A stretch of DNA of 64,000 bases from Mesorhizobium sp. AR02 (GCF_024746835.1 NZ_CP080531.1:2542001-2606000), one strand, 5' to 3'; counted from the first letter of the stretch, positions 25,614-34,737 are shown. The notes: generated from the sequence alone by a model not told the origin. A program made the numbers and translations.

Positions 25614-26813
25614 TTGAGCTTTGCCGAAAACATCACCGTCGAGGCGCTGGAGGCCGACCCCTATCCAATCTATGCCGAGCTCAGGCGCAGCGCGCCGGTC
25701 GCCTTCGTGCCCTCGGTCAATCTCTGGTTCGTCACCCGCTGGAAGGATGTCGAACTGGTGGCGAAATCGCCCGACACCTTCTCGGCAATCGTCAGAGCGG
25801 GCGTATCGCCCGTAGAGCGGTCCTTCGGCAAGCCGACCATCCTGACCACCGATGGCGAGACGCACAAGCAATTGCGCCAGGGCGTCGACCCGAAATACCG
25901 GCCGCGCACGGTCGCCGCCTATGCCGGCGATCTCGTGCGCTCGATCGCCGAACCCTATCTCGACGCGATCGCCGAGCGCGGTTCGGCCGAGCTGATGGCG
26001 GACTATTTCGAGCCGGTGTCGACGCTCAGCCTGGCGCGTTCGCTCGGCCTTGCCGACATCGACATGCCGACGCTGCGCCGCTGGTTCTATGGGCTCGCCC
26101 AGGGCGCCATCAATTTCGAGAAAGACCCGAAGCGGCAGGAGATCGCCGACGCCATCGGCGCCGAGGTCGGCGCCGCCGTGACGCCGACGCTGGAAAGGCT
26201 CGTCCGCGCACCGGATGATTCCGCGCTGTCGCATATGCTGCATGACGGCATGCCGGAAGGGAAAACGCGTCACATCGACTTCCTGATGCCGACCATCAAG
26301 GTGATCCTGCTTGGCGGCATGCAGGAGCCGGGCCATGGCGCCGGCTCGATCCTTGTCGGTCTGTTGAGGAATCCCGACCAGTTGCGGCAGGTGCTCGACG
26401 ATCCCGCGACCTTCGTGCCCAAGGCCGTCGATGAAGGCCTGCGCTGGGTGGCGCCGATCGGCACGCAGACGCGCGAAACGACCCGCGCGGTCGAGATCGG
26501 TGGCGCGACGATCCCCGCCGGCGCGCCGGTCGCCGCACTTGTCTCTTCCGCCAGCCGCGATGAGAGCCGCTTTGCCGATCCGGACCGCTTCGACATCAAC
26601 CGCGACGAAGGCAACCACGCCGCTTTCGGCTTCGGCCATCACTTCTGTTCCGGCCGCTTTTTTGCGCGCGAGCAGATGTGCCTCGCGGTAAGGCTCTTGC
26701 TTGAACGATTCCCCGATCTCAGCCTGGTGCCCGGCAAGGAGCCGGTGTTCCGTGGCTGGGAGTTCCGGGCGCCAACCACATTGCATGTTAGTTTCGGAGC
26801 CGGTTCCCCATGA
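25614..26813 (+). CDS. Cytochrome P450 with atypical Gln-Glu oxygen-activation pair
   Basis: A soluble bacterial P450 of about 399 residues. Conserved features are ExxR in DEGLRW (residues 274-277) and the heme loop FGFGHHFCSGRFFARE, with Cys345 as thiolate. In the I helix the usual (A/G)Gx(D/E)T reads GGMQEP (residues 234-239), so the proton-delivery Asp/Thr pair is replaced by Gln-Glu. TTG at 25614 is chosen because GGGGAG lies 8 bases upstream; a GTG at 25605 is the alternative. No ferredoxin is adjacent; the nearest reductase in the window is 10 kb away. Its stop overlaps the ALDH start (ATGA), so its product probably feeds that aldehyde dehydrogenase. Confidence 0.92.
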   Translation: MSFAENITVEALEADPYPIYAELRRSAPVAFVPSVNLWFVTRWKDVELVAKSPDTFSAIVRAGVSPVERSFGKPTILTTDGETHKQLRQGVDPKYRPRTVAAYAGDLVRSIAEPYLDAIAERGSAELMADYFEPVSTLSLARSLGLADIDMPTLRRWFYGLAQGAINFEKDPKRQEIADAIGAEVGAAVTPTLERLVRAPDDSALSHMLHDGMPEGKTRHIDFLMPTIKVILLGGMQEPGHGAGSILVGLLRNPDQLRQVLDDPATFVPKAVDEGLRWVAPIGTQTRETTRAVEIGGATIPAGAPVAALVSSASRDESRFADPDRFDINRDEGNHAAFGFGHHFCSGRFFAREQMCLAVRLLLERFPDLSLVPGKEPVFRGWEFRAPTTLHVSFGAGSP

Positions 26814-28297
26814 TCAGTCAAAATGCCATCGACACGCTGCGCAAGGCGGAGATCGGCGCGCGCGGCCTGTTCATCGATGGCGAACAGTCAGCGGGAATAA
26901 CCGGCGCGACGCTGCCGGTCATTTCGCCGATCGACGGCCGCGCCTTTGCCAGCATTGCCGACGGCAATGGCGCCGATGTCGACCACGCGGTGAAATCGGC
27001 ACGCAAGGCGTTCGAAAAGGGTTCCTGGTCGCGCGCGGCACCCGCCTTTCGCAAGAAGGTGCTGACCAAGCTCGCCGAACTGGTCGAACAGCATGTCGAC
27101 GAACTGGCGGTGCTCGGCGTGCGCGACAATGGCACCGAGATCGGCATGGCTTACAAGGCCGAGCCGCTGTCGGCGGCCGGCACCATCCGCTACTACGCCG
27201 AGGCGATCGACAAGGTCTATGGCGAGATCGCGCCGACGGCCGAAAACGTGCTGGGGCTGATCCACAAGGAGCCGCTCGGCGTCGTCGGCGTCATCGTGCC
27301 GTGGAATTTCCCGCTGATGATCGGCGCCTGGAAAATCGCGCCGGCACTGGCCGCCGGCAATTGCGTGGTGGTCAAGCCGCCGGAGATCGCCTCGCTGACG
27401 CTGCTGCGGCTGGCGGAGCTGGCCACTGAGGCCGGCCTGCCCGCCGGCGTGCTCAACGTCGTCACGGGCCGCGGCTCCGTCACCGGCGAGGCGCTCGGCC
27501 TGCATATGGATGTCGACGCCATCGCCTTCACCGGTTCGGGACCGGTCGGCCGGCGGCTGCTCGACTATTCCGCCCGCTCCAATCTGAAGCGCGTCTTCCT
27601 CGAACTCGGCGGCAAGTCGCCCAACATCGTCTTTGCCGATGCGCCGGACCTGAAGCAGGCCGCGATCGTTTCCGCCAACGGCATCTTCCGCAATTCCGGC
27701 CAGGTCTGCGTCGCCGGCTCGCGCCTGCTCGTCCAGACGTCGGTCTATGACCGCTTCATGGAGGAGCTTGTCTCGGCGACCACGCGGCTCAAGGTCGGCG
27801 ATCCGCTGGATCTCACCAGCGATGTCGGCGCGGTATCGAGCGCGGAACAGCTGGACAAGAATCTCGGCTTCGTCGCCAAGGCCACCGAACAAGGCGCAAG
27901 GCTGGTCACCGGTGGCGACCGGATCCTGGCCGAGACCGGCGGCAGCTACATGGCGCCGACGATCTTCGAGAATGTCACGCAGGACATGCAGCTGGCCCGC
28001 GAGGAGGTGTTTGGGCCGGTGCTGGGCGTCATGCGCTTCGACACCGAGGAGGACGCGGTGCGGCTTGCCAATTCGACCGTCTACGGGCTCGCCTCGGCGG
28101 TGTGGACATCAAACCTCTCCACCGCGCACCGCATGGTGCGCGCCATCAATGCCGGCGTCGTCCACGTCAACACCTATGGCGGCGCCGACATCACCGTGCC
28201 GCTCGGCGGCGTCAAGCAGTCCGGCTTCGGCCGCGACAAGTCGCTGCACGCGCTTGAGAAATATCTCGAGCTGAAAACCGCCTGGATCGCGCTTTGA
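26810..28297 (+). CDS. NAD(P)-dependent aldehyde dehydrogenase
   Basis: A 495-residue classic ALDH: GVIVPWNFPLMIGAWKIAPA, the FTGSGPVGRRLL cofactor loop, the general base in LELGGKSPNIV and the nucleophile Cys in NSGQVCVAGSRLLV. All catalytic residues are present. The gene is coupled to the P450 by a 4-base overlap and is last in the permease-P450-ALDH operon. It would oxidise an aldehyde made either by the P450 (for example by oxidative dealkylation) or by the phospho-lyase of the divergent operon. Exact substrate unknown. Confidence 0.92.
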   Translation: MISQNAIDTLRKAEIGARGLFIDGEQSAGITGATLPVISPIDGRAFASIADGNGADVDHAVKSARKAFEKGSWSRAAPAFRKKVLTKLAELVEQHVDELAVLGVRDNGTEIGMAYKAEPLSAAGTIRYYAEAIDKVYGEIAPTAENVLGLIHKEPLGVVGVIVPWNFPLMIGAWKIAPALAAGNCVVVKPPEIASLTLLRLAELATEAGLPAGVLNVVTGRGSVTGEALGLHMDVDAIAFTGSGPVGRRLLDYSARSNLKRVFLELGGKSPNIVFADAPDLKQAAIVSANGIFRNSGQVCVAGSRLLVQTSVYDRFMEELVSATTRLKVGDPLDLTSDVGAVSSAEQLDKNLGFVAKATEQGARLVTGGDRILAETGGSYMAPTIFENVTQDMQLAREEVFGPVLGVMRFDTEEDAVRLANSTVYGLASAVWTSNLSTAHRMVRAINAGVVHVNTYGGADITVPLGGVKQSGFGRDKSLHALEKYLELKTAWIAL

Positions 28298-28552
28298 GGA
28301 CCCATGGCGATATCGGGCTCCCGCCGAATCTGATCCTCCCATCCAAGGTGTACAGGATCGCACCGCGGCCCACCGCTGGTGGGTCCGACGCCGTCTTGTG
28401 CTCCATGTCTTGAAATTTTTGAGAGAATATTCCTGGCATCGGCAGCAAAGGCGAAACACGTTCTTTGATAAAATCGATAGAATTTCTGACGATGTGACCA
28501 AGCCTAGGCAATCCGCCTTGCTGCTATGACTTCACAACCGCAGAGATCAATC
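28298..28552. other. 255-base intergenic leader before metQ, no gene seen
   Basis: This gap contains a hairpin at 28367-28385 (CCCACC-GCT-GGTGGG with two further pairs, no T-run) that may terminate the upstream ALDH transcript. It also holds AT-rich segments near 28410-28490 that could be a promoter, but no well-spaced box pair. I looked for a SAM-II type riboswitch in front of this methionine-type importer and did not find its conserved core. Confidence 0.4.
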
Positions 28553-29398
28553 ATGTCGAACACTTTACCATCTTCCCTTTGGTCAACCATCAACCGGCGC
28601 GGCGGCCTTGCTCTGCTGTTCGCATCGGCCGTCGCGGTCGGCAGCCTGATGGCGCCGCATGCGTCCTTCGCCGAGGACAAGAAGGCGATCAAGGTCGGCA
28701 TCATCAGCGGCGAGGACGAGGATGTCTGGCGTGTCGTGGTCGCTCAAGCCGCCGAAAAGGGCCTGGCTGTCGAGACTGTGGTGTTCAACGACTACACCCA
28801 GCCCAACGAGGCGCTGGAGCGCGGCGAGATCGACGCCAACGCCTTCCAGCATCAGCCCTATCTCGACAACCAGATCAAGACTCAAGGGTATCACATCGTG
28901 CGCGTCGGCTATACCGGCGTCTGGCCGATCGGCCTCTACTCCAAGAAGTACAAAGCGGTCGCCGACCTGCCCCAGGGCGCGGTCATCGGCGTGCCGAACG
29001 ACCCCTCCAATGAAGGCCGGGCGCTGCGCGTGCTGCAGAATGAGGGCGTGATCAAGCTGAAAGACGGCACCGGCATTCTGGCCACCACCGCCGACATCGC
29101 CGAGAACCCCAAGAAGGTCGAGATCAAGGAGCTTGACGCCGGCATCGTCGGCCGCTCGGTCGAGGATCTCGACGCCGCCGTGGTCAACACCGACTGGGCG
29201 CTGAAAAGCGGCCTGACGCCGGACAACCGCATCGCGCAGGAGCCGATCGCCGACAACCCGTACCGCAACTTCATCGCCGTGAAGGTCGGCAATGAGAACG
29301 AGGCCTGGGTGAAGACGCTGGTGGCTTCCTACCAGAACGATGCGGTGAAAGCCGAGTTCGACAAGGTCTACAAGGGCACCGGCCTCAGCGCCTATTGA
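28553..29398 (+). CDS. metQ: Methionine-type ABC importer substrate-binding protein (MetQ/NlpA family)
   Basis: A 281-residue family 9 binding protein: KVGIISGEDEDVWRVV, the binding-site run GEIDANAFQHQPYLDNQ, VGYTGVWPIGLYSKKYK and GVPNDPSNEGRALRVLQ. Residues 1-40 are a Sec signal peptide ending ASFAED. No lipobox cysteine is present, so the protein is probably soluble in the periplasm, unlike the lipoprotein MetQ of E. coli. I use ATG 28553; ATG 28526 would add nine residues. It is followed by metN and metI. Members bind methionine or other amino acids; L-methionine is the default reading. Confidence 0.9.
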   Translation: MSNTLPSSLWSTINRRGGLALLFASAVAVGSLMAPHASFAEDKKAIKVGIISGEDEDVWRVVVAQAAEKGLAVETVVFNDYTQPNEALERGEIDANAFQHQPYLDNQIKTQGYHIVRVGYTGVWPIGLYSKKYKAVADLPQGAVIGVPNDPSNEGRALRVLQNEGVIKLKDGTGILATTADIAENPKKVEIKELDAGIVGRSVEDLDAAVVNTDWALKSGLTPDNRIAQEPIADNPYRNFIAVKVGNENEAWVKTLVASYQNDAVKAEFDKVYKGTGLSAY

Positions 29399-29488
29399 TC
29401 CGCCGGACGTCCAGTTCGAGAGCAAGTGCGGTCCGCGCCTGAGCGCGGGCCGCAATTGCGTTTTCGGATGGCGAGAACAGGAACACGC

Positions 29489-30586
29489 ATGGACCAGCAT
29501 ATCACGGCATCCGGGGAGATCGCCGATCCGACCCACGCCCGACCCGAAGCGTCGCAGGATGTGGTGCGCCTTGTCGAGCTGAAACGCCGCTTTGGTGCCA
29601 CGCCGGCGATCGACGGCATCTCGCTGACGGTGCGCAAGGGCGAGATTCTCGGCATTATCGGCCGCAGCGGCGCCGGCAAATCGACGCTGATCCGCTGCCT
29701 GAACGGGCTGGAGCGACCGGATTCCGGCGAAGTGTTCATCGAAGGCCGCGAGATCAGCCGGCTCGGCGAGCGCGACCTGCAGCCGCTGCGGCGGCGCATC
29801 GGCATGATCTTCCAGCATTTCAACCTGCTGTCGGCCAAGACCGTCGAGGACAATGTCGCGCTGCCTCTGAAGATCGAGGGCTGTCCGAAGGCCGAGCGGC
29901 TGAAGCGGGCGGCTGAACTGCTCGACCTCGTCGGCCTGTCGGAGAAAGCCAAGGCCTATCCGGCATCGTTGTCGGGCGGCCAGAAGCAGCGCGTCGGCAT
30001 CGCCCGCGCGCTGGCCGCGCGACCGGCGCTGCTTCTGTCGGACGAAGCGACATCGGCGCTCGACCCGGAGACGACGCGCTCCATTCTTGCCTTGCTGAAA
30101 GACATCAACCGGCAGCTTGGCCTGACCATCTTGCTGATCACCCATGAGATGGAAGTGATCCGCTCGATCGCCGACCGCGTGGCGGTGATCGATGCCGGGC
30201 GCATCGTCGAGCAAGGGCCGGTCTGGTCGGTGTTCGCCGACCCGCGGTCGGAGATCACAAGAAGCCTGCTTGGCGCCATTCGACCGCAGCTGCCGGCCGA
30301 ACTGTCAGCAAGGCTGCAGCCGGCTTCCGGCGCCGAGACGATCCTGCGCATCGATGTCGCCGGCGAAGCCGCAAGCGGCCCGCTGCTGTCCGACCTTGCC
30401 ACGGCTGTTCCGGGCGCCTTCCGTCTCGTCCATGGCGGCATCGACCATATCCAGCAGCAGCCCGTCGGCACGCTGTTCCTGTCCGTCCCCGGCAGCGATG
30501 CAAGTCATCTCGCCGAAGTGATCACATTCCTGAAGGCCCGCCAGGCGCGGGTGGAGGTGCTTGGCCATGTCGCCAATCCTGTTTGA
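29489..30586 (+). CDS. metN: Methionine-type ABC importer ATP-binding protein (MetN)
   Basis: A 365-residue ATPase: Walker A GRSGAGKST, Q-loop IFQHFNLLSAKTV, signature LSGGQKQR, Walker B LLLSDEATSALDP and H-loop THEME. The C-terminal 90 residues (TILRIDVAGE to the end) form the NIL domain, which in MetN binds methionine and gives trans-inhibition. The ATG at 29489 follows AGGAA; an upstream frame from 29426 lacks a site. It overlaps metI by 20 bases. Confidence 0.94.
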   Translation: MDQHITASGEIADPTHARPEASQDVVRLVELKRRFGATPAIDGISLTVRKGEILGIIGRSGAGKSTLIRCLNGLERPDSGEVFIEGREISRLGERDLQPLRRRIGMIFQHFNLLSAKTVEDNVALPLKIEGCPKAERLKRAAELLDLVGLSEKAKAYPASLSGGQKQRVGIARALAARPALLLSDEATSALDPETTRSILALLKDINRQLGLTILLITHEMEVIRSIADRVAVIDAGRIVEQGPVWSVFADPRSEITRSLLGAIRPQLPAELSARLQPASGAETILRIDVAGEAASGPLLSDLATAVPGAFRLVHGGIDHIQQQPVGTLFLSVPGSDASHLAEVITFLKARQARVEVLGHVANPV

Positions 30587-31223
30587 GCTTCTGCTGCGTT
30601 CGATCTGGGAGACAATGCTGATGACGGCCGCCTCCGGCCTGATCTCGCTGGTCTTCGGCCTGCCGCTTGGGCTGGCCTTGATATCAACCGAACGCGGCGG
30701 CATCGCGGAAAGCCTGTGGGTGAACCGCGTGCTCGGCGCCATCATCAACGGCTTCCGCTCGGTGCCGTTCATCATCCTGCTGGTGGCGCTGATCCCACTG
30801 ACGCGGCTGATCGTCGGTACCTCGATCGGCACCTGGGCGGCCATCGTGCCGCTGTCGATCGCCGCCACGCCCTACTACGCGCGCATCGCCGAAGTGTCGC
30901 TGCGCGAAGTCGACCATGGCCTGATCGAGGCGGCACGCGCCATGGGCGGCAACCGCTGGACCATCATCCGCGAGGTGCTGGTGCCGGAAGCCCTGCCCGG
31001 CATCGTCGCCGGCTTCACGGTGACACTGGTGACGCTGATCGGCGCCTCGGCCATGGCCGGTGCGATCGGTGCCGGCGGCCTCGGCGACCTCGCCATCCGC
31101 TATGGCTACCAGCGATTTGAGACGTCGGTGATGGTCGCCGTGGTCATCGTGCTGATCATCCTGGTTTGTGGCATACAGTGGGTGGGTGACCGGCTGGTCG
31201 CGCGGCTGGATCGGCGGGGGTGA
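30567..31223 (+). CDS. metI: Methionine-type ABC importer permease (MetI)
   Basis: A 218-residue, five-helix permease, the same length as E. coli MetI (217). It shows SIWETMLMTAASGLISLVFG at the N-terminus, NGFRSVPFIILLVALIPLTR, and the EAA loop IEAARAMGGNRWTIIREVLVPEAL. ATG 30567 lies about 10 bases after GGAGG; a TTG two codons earlier is too close to that site. It is the last gene of metQNI. Confidence 0.94.
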   Translation: MSPILFELLLRSIWETMLMTAASGLISLVFGLPLGLALISTERGGIAESLWVNRVLGAIINGFRSVPFIILLVALIPLTRLIVGTSIGTWAAIVPLSIAATPYYARIAEVSLREVDHGLIEAARAMGGNRWTIIREVLVPEALPGIVAGFTVTLVTLIGASAMAGAIGAGGLGDLAIRYGYQRFETSVMVAVVIVLIILVCGIQWVGDRLVARLDRRG

Positions 31224-31283
31224 GCCGGCTGAATATTCAGGTCGGCCGGGATCTTCTCATGAAACAATCTTACCGTTTGCGCC

Positions 31284-31449
31284 GCCCCTCACTGTCCTGC
31301 CGGACATCTCTCCCCGTAGAACGGGGAGAGAGAGGCTGCCCCTGACGCCGGCACCCTTCTTGGAACGCTGATGATTGGCGAAGTCGGCGACGGAGCGTCC
31401 CTCTCCCCGTCACTATGGGGAGAGGGACGCCGGCAGGCAGGTGAGGGGC
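31284..31449. repeat. Palindromic repeat element, family A (copy 1)
   Basis: The outer arms GCCCCTCACTGTCCTGCCGG (31284-31303) and its near-complement (31429-31449) flank two inner hairpins of CTCTCCCC/GGGGAGAG type. The centre contains ATTGGCGAAG preceded by AACGCTGATG. The centre matches a second copy at 51485-51642 (AACGTTGGAG then ATTGGCGAAG), so both belong to one dispersed family. It lies in the gap between convergent metI and the small minus-strand gene. Confidence 0.8.
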
Positions 31450-31475
31450 AGCGCCGGCGGCTGGCCAAAGTGACG

Positions 31476-31679
31476 CTATTTCCTGCGGATTTCTTCTTTA
31501 ATGAGCGAGCGTCGCTCATCCCCGGACAGCCCCTGCAGCACACTATGGTTGAGCACCTTCGCCATGCGGGGCGATAGCTTCAGACCTTCGACGGCACTAA
31601 TTTTCTCGCCATGCGCTCTCGTCAGCACAAAATGACCCGTCTTGGCTGAACGGCCGATTCTTGAATTAGGAGCCTTCAT
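31476..31679 (-). CDS. Small conserved rhizobial-type protein (SAKTGxFV motif), unknown function
   Basis: A 67-residue basic protein containing IGRSAKTGHFVLTRAHGEKI, then SAVEGLKLSP and a helical, charged C-terminus (LSGDERRSLIKEEIRRK). Short alphaproteobacterial proteins with this motif combination are frequent and uncharacterised; some lie beside toxin genes, but no partner is visible here. ATG 31679 lacks a clear ribosome site. Composition and motif support a real gene, but function cannot be stated. Confidence 0.5.
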   Translation of the reverse strand: MKAPNSRIGRSAKTGHFVLTRAHGEKISAVEGLKLSPRMAKVLNHSVLQGLSGDERRSLIKEEIRRK

Positions 31680-31737
31680 TCGCAAATCATATCATGGACC
31701 TGGAAGGGAACCCAAAACGATTTCCCGGAAAGCCAAG

Positions 31738-32922
31738 CTAGCCCCGCAACCTCGCCCCCTCCGGATCGAAGAACGGCATCGGTGCCACCACGGCGCGGGT
31801 CGGTTTGCCGTCTATCTCGATGCTGAGTTCTGTGCCTATCGCCGTGAACGGCAGCCGCAGATGCGCGGTCGCCAGCACCTTGCCGAGGGAATAGCCGTGG
31901 TCGCTGTAAGTGACGATACCGGCATCCTCGCCATCGGCCAGCACACGCGCATCCGTTGCCGCTGGTTTGTCGCCGTCGAGGATCAGGCCGGTCCAGCGTT
32001 CATCGATGCCCTTGTCGCGGATCTTGAGCAAGGCTTCGCGGCCGACGAAATCGCCCTTGTCGAACTTGATCCAGCGGTCGAGACCGACATGGAACGGCGT
32101 GCGGGTCTCGTCCATGTCAATGCCATGCGCCGGATAGGCTTTTTCCAGGCCGAGCGTGAACATCGCCAGCACGCCATAGGGCTTCAGGCCGAAGTCCTTG
32201 CCGGCCCGCATCAGTACTTCCCAGACCGAGGCTGCCTCGTCGGCCGGCACGAAGAGTTCGAAGCCGAGCTCGCCGGTCACGCCTGTGCGCGAAATCAGGA
32301 CCCGCGTGCCGTTGATATGGCCTGAGGTGAACGCCCAGCGCTTCAGACCATCGAGGTCGGCATCCCTGATCATCGCCTTCAGCAGGTCGCGCGAGCGCGG
32401 ACCCTGGATGGTCGGGAAGGCAACGGCGGCGGTGATGTCGGTGACATAGGCTTTTCGCCCTCCGGCATGGTGCTGCAGCCAGGGCAGCATCTTCAGGCGA
32501 TTGACCGAGCCTGTCACCAGCATGAAATGCTCCGATCCCAGGCGGAACACGGTGAGGTCATCCATGATGCCGCCATCCTCGCGGCAAATGGTGGAGTAGC
32601 GGACCTGGCCCGGCTTCATCGCGGCGGCATCGTTGACGATGACATGGTTGACCAGCGCCTCGGCGTCCGGGCCCTTAATGTCCATCTTGCCCATGGTGCT
32701 GAGGTCCTGCACGCCGACATTCTTGCGGGTGTTCAGGTGCTCGTCGGCGATGCCGGAATAGTACTTGGCCGAGATGAAATCGCCGCCGACCCGACCCATG
32801 GTCGCGCCGAGCCCGACGATGCTGCTGTAAAAGGGGGAACGCCGCTCAGCCAAGAAGGTCTCCATCGCTTGCCGACGGAAAAATACGAGCTTTTGCATCG
32901 CCGGCGGAGACGGAAACGACAT
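31738..32922 (-). CDS. GcvT-family folate-dependent aminomethyltransferase-like protein
   Basis: A 375-394 residue protein of the glycine-cleavage T family. It has VQDLSTMGKMDIKGPDAEAL, CREDGGIMDDLTVFRLG (folate-contacting Asp region), GVTGELGFELFVPADEA and GLEKAYPAHGIDMDETRTPF, followed by the C-terminal barrel. Such proteins move one-carbon units from N- or S-methyl donors to tetrahydrofolate. The internal ATG at 32865 (residue 20) may be the true start, since the first 19 residues are not family-like. It is downstream of hyuB by 56 bases and no gcvH/gcvP is nearby, so it probably demethylates a product of the hydantoinase, such as sarcosine. Confidence 0.82.
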   Translation of the reverse strand: MSFPSPPAMQKLVFFRRQAMETFLAERRSPFYSSIVGLGATMGRVGGDFISAKYYSGIADEHLNTRKNVGVQDLSTMGKMDIKGPDAEALVNHVIVNDAAAMKPGQVRYSTICREDGGIMDDLTVFRLGSEHFMLVTGSVNRLKMLPWLQHHAGGRKAYVTDITAAVAFPTIQGPRSRDLLKAMIRDADLDGLKRWAFTSGHINGTRVLISRTGVTGELGFELFVPADEAASVWEVLMRAGKDFGLKPYGVLAMFTLGLEKAYPAHGIDMDETRTPFHVGLDRWIKFDKGDFVGREALLKIRDKGIDERWTGLILDGDKPAATDARVLADGEDAGIVTYSDHGYSLGKVLATAHLRLPFTAIGTELSIEIDGKPTRAVVAPMPFFDPEGARLRG

Positions 32923-32978
32923 GCCTTGCGCCGATCACGGCGGATCGAACGATCCGCGCCGTCGCGACCGTTTCTGTG

Positions 32979-34736
32979 TCAGCCGGCGCGTCTCTTGTCC
33001 GTCGCCGTCTGATCAACTGCAAGCTGGCCTGCCGACAGGACAACGCCAAACTTTTCGCTGGCTTCCGCTGAGGAGTAGTATCCCAGCGCCACATCGCGCA
33101 GCACCAGATCGGCATCGCGCTCGCGCGGATCACCATAACCGCCGCCGCCGGGCGTGCCGACGCGCACGCGATCGCCGGCCTTCAACGGAATGTCCTGCTC
33201 CTTGGACAGATGCGGCGGCACGTGTTCCTCGCCGTTGCGGAACACGGTCACCGTGTTGACCGCGCCGTCCTTGCCGCCAAGGGCGCCTTGCGGGCCGAAA
33301 CGACCGTGATCCATCACGAAGGAGGCGCGCGCGTCGCCGCGCAGAATCTCGACCTCATAAGCGAGGCCGAAGCCGCCGCGATGCTTGCCGGCGCCGCCCG
33401 AGCCTTCGCGCAACGCATAGTGGCGGTAGAGCACCGGAAACGCCTGCTCCATGATCTCGACGGGCGGCGACTTGGAGATGCCGATGGTCGAGCAGCCATT
33501 GGTCAGCCCGTCATGGCCCGAATTGCCGCCATAGCCGCCGCCGGAGATCTGGTACATGACGTAGTCGCGGCCGCGCGCGGGATCGTTGCCGCCGAGCGCG
33601 AAATTGCCGCTGGAGCCGGCGGGGGCCGCCGTCACCTTGTCGGGCAGCGCCTGCACCATGGCCGCGAACACCGCTTCGGCGATGCGCTGTGAGACTTCGG
33701 CGGCGCAGCCCGACACCGGACGCGGATATTTGGCATCGAGGAACGTGCCCTCCGGCCGCTTCACGATCAGCGGCTCGAAAGCGCCGGCACTGATCGGCAC
33801 ATCCGGAAAGATGTGGCGCATGGCGAGGTAGACCGACGACAAGGTCGTTGCCAGCACGCTGTTCATCGGTCCGGCGCAGGGCTTCGACGAGCCGGTAAAA
33901 TCGAAGGTCAGTGTATCGCCCTGCTTCTCCACCGCGAGCGCGATCGTTAGCGGCTCGTTGACCACGCCGTCGGAATCGACAAACGCCTTCGAATGGTAGG
34001 TGCCATCGGGAATGGCCGCGATGTTGGCGCGCATCTGCTCGGCGGCGCGGCGGCGCAGCTCGGCGATTGCCTCGACAACCGTTTCATCTCCGTAACGATC
34101 CAGGATTCCATTGAGCCGGTCCTGCCCAATCAGCAACGCCGCGGCCTGCGCCCGGATGTCGCCGATGCGCTGGTCGGCGACGCGAATGTTCGAGCAGATG
34201 ATGGCGTAGATCTCGGGATCGAGCACGCCCTTCTTGAACAGTTTTACGGGCGGCAGCCGCAGGCCTTCCTGTTCGACAGCGGTTGCCGAGGCGGAAAAGC
34301 CGCCCGGCACCGAGCCGCCAATGTCGGGCCAATGACCGGTATTCGACAGCCAGCAGAAGATCTTTCCGCCTCGATAGACCGGCATGGCGAAGCGCACATC
34401 CATCAGATGGGTGCCGCCGAGATAGGGGTCGTTGACGATGTAGATGTCGCCCGGTTCCGGGGCCAGGCAACGGCCGCCGGCGATCATCTCGATCACCGTC
34501 CTGGTCGAATACTGCATGACGCCGACGAACACCGGCAGGCCCTGGCTGCCTTGCGCGATCAGCGAACCGTCGACAGCCGAATAGATGCCGTCGGAGCGGT
34601 CATTGGCCTCGGCGATCACCGGCGAGAAGGCGGCGCGCGAAAAGGTCAGGTCCATCTCGTCGCAGACCTGCTGCAGCGCCGCCTGGAGGACCGAAAGGGT
34701 GATGGCGTCGAGCTTTGCCATATTAATGTCAGGCAT
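32979..34736 (-). CDS. hyuB: Hydantoinase/oxoprolinase B subunit
   Basis: A 585-residue HyuB-family protein: LQQVCDEMDLTFSRAAFSPV, PEPGDIYIVNDPYLGGTHLMD, GHWPDIGGSVPGGFSASATA and the glycine-rich SGGGYGGNSGHDGLTNG near the C-terminus. With HyuA it makes an ATP-dependent hydantoinase or N-methylhydantoinase that opens cyclic amides. The ATG at 34736 lies one base after the hyuA stop, with GAGG 6 bases upstream; a longer frame would run into hyuA. It is second gene of the hyuA-hyuB-gcvT unit. Confidence 0.93.
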   Translation of the reverse strand: MPDINMAKLDAITLSVLQAALQQVCDEMDLTFSRAAFSPVIAEANDRSDGIYSAVDGSLIAQGSQGLPVFVGVMQYSTRTVIEMIAGGRCLAPEPGDIYIVNDPYLGGTHLMDVRFAMPVYRGGKIFCWLSNTGHWPDIGGSVPGGFSASATAVEQEGLRLPPVKLFKKGVLDPEIYAIICSNIRVADQRIGDIRAQAAALLIGQDRLNGILDRYGDETVVEAIAELRRRAAEQMRANIAAIPDGTYHSKAFVDSDGVVNEPLTIALAVEKQGDTLTFDFTGSSKPCAGPMNSVLATTLSSVYLAMRHIFPDVPISAGAFEPLIVKRPEGTFLDAKYPRPVSGCAAEVSQRIAEAVFAAMVQALPDKVTAAPAGSSGNFALGGNDPARGRDYVMYQISGGGYGGNSGHDGLTNGCSTIGISKSPPVEIMEQAFPVLYRHYALREGSGGAGKHRGGFGLAYEVEILRGDARASFVMDHGRFGPQGALGGKDGAVNTVTVFRNGEEHVPPHLSKEQDIPLKAGDRVRVGTPGGGGYGDPRERDADLVLRDVALGYYSSAEASEKFGVVLSAGQLAVDQTATDKRRAG

Positions 34737-34737
34737 C

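Noticed and set aside
28298..28552. SAM-II type riboswitch before metQ
   Set aside because: The expected conserved core and pseudoknot pairing were not found; only an ordinary hairpin is visible.
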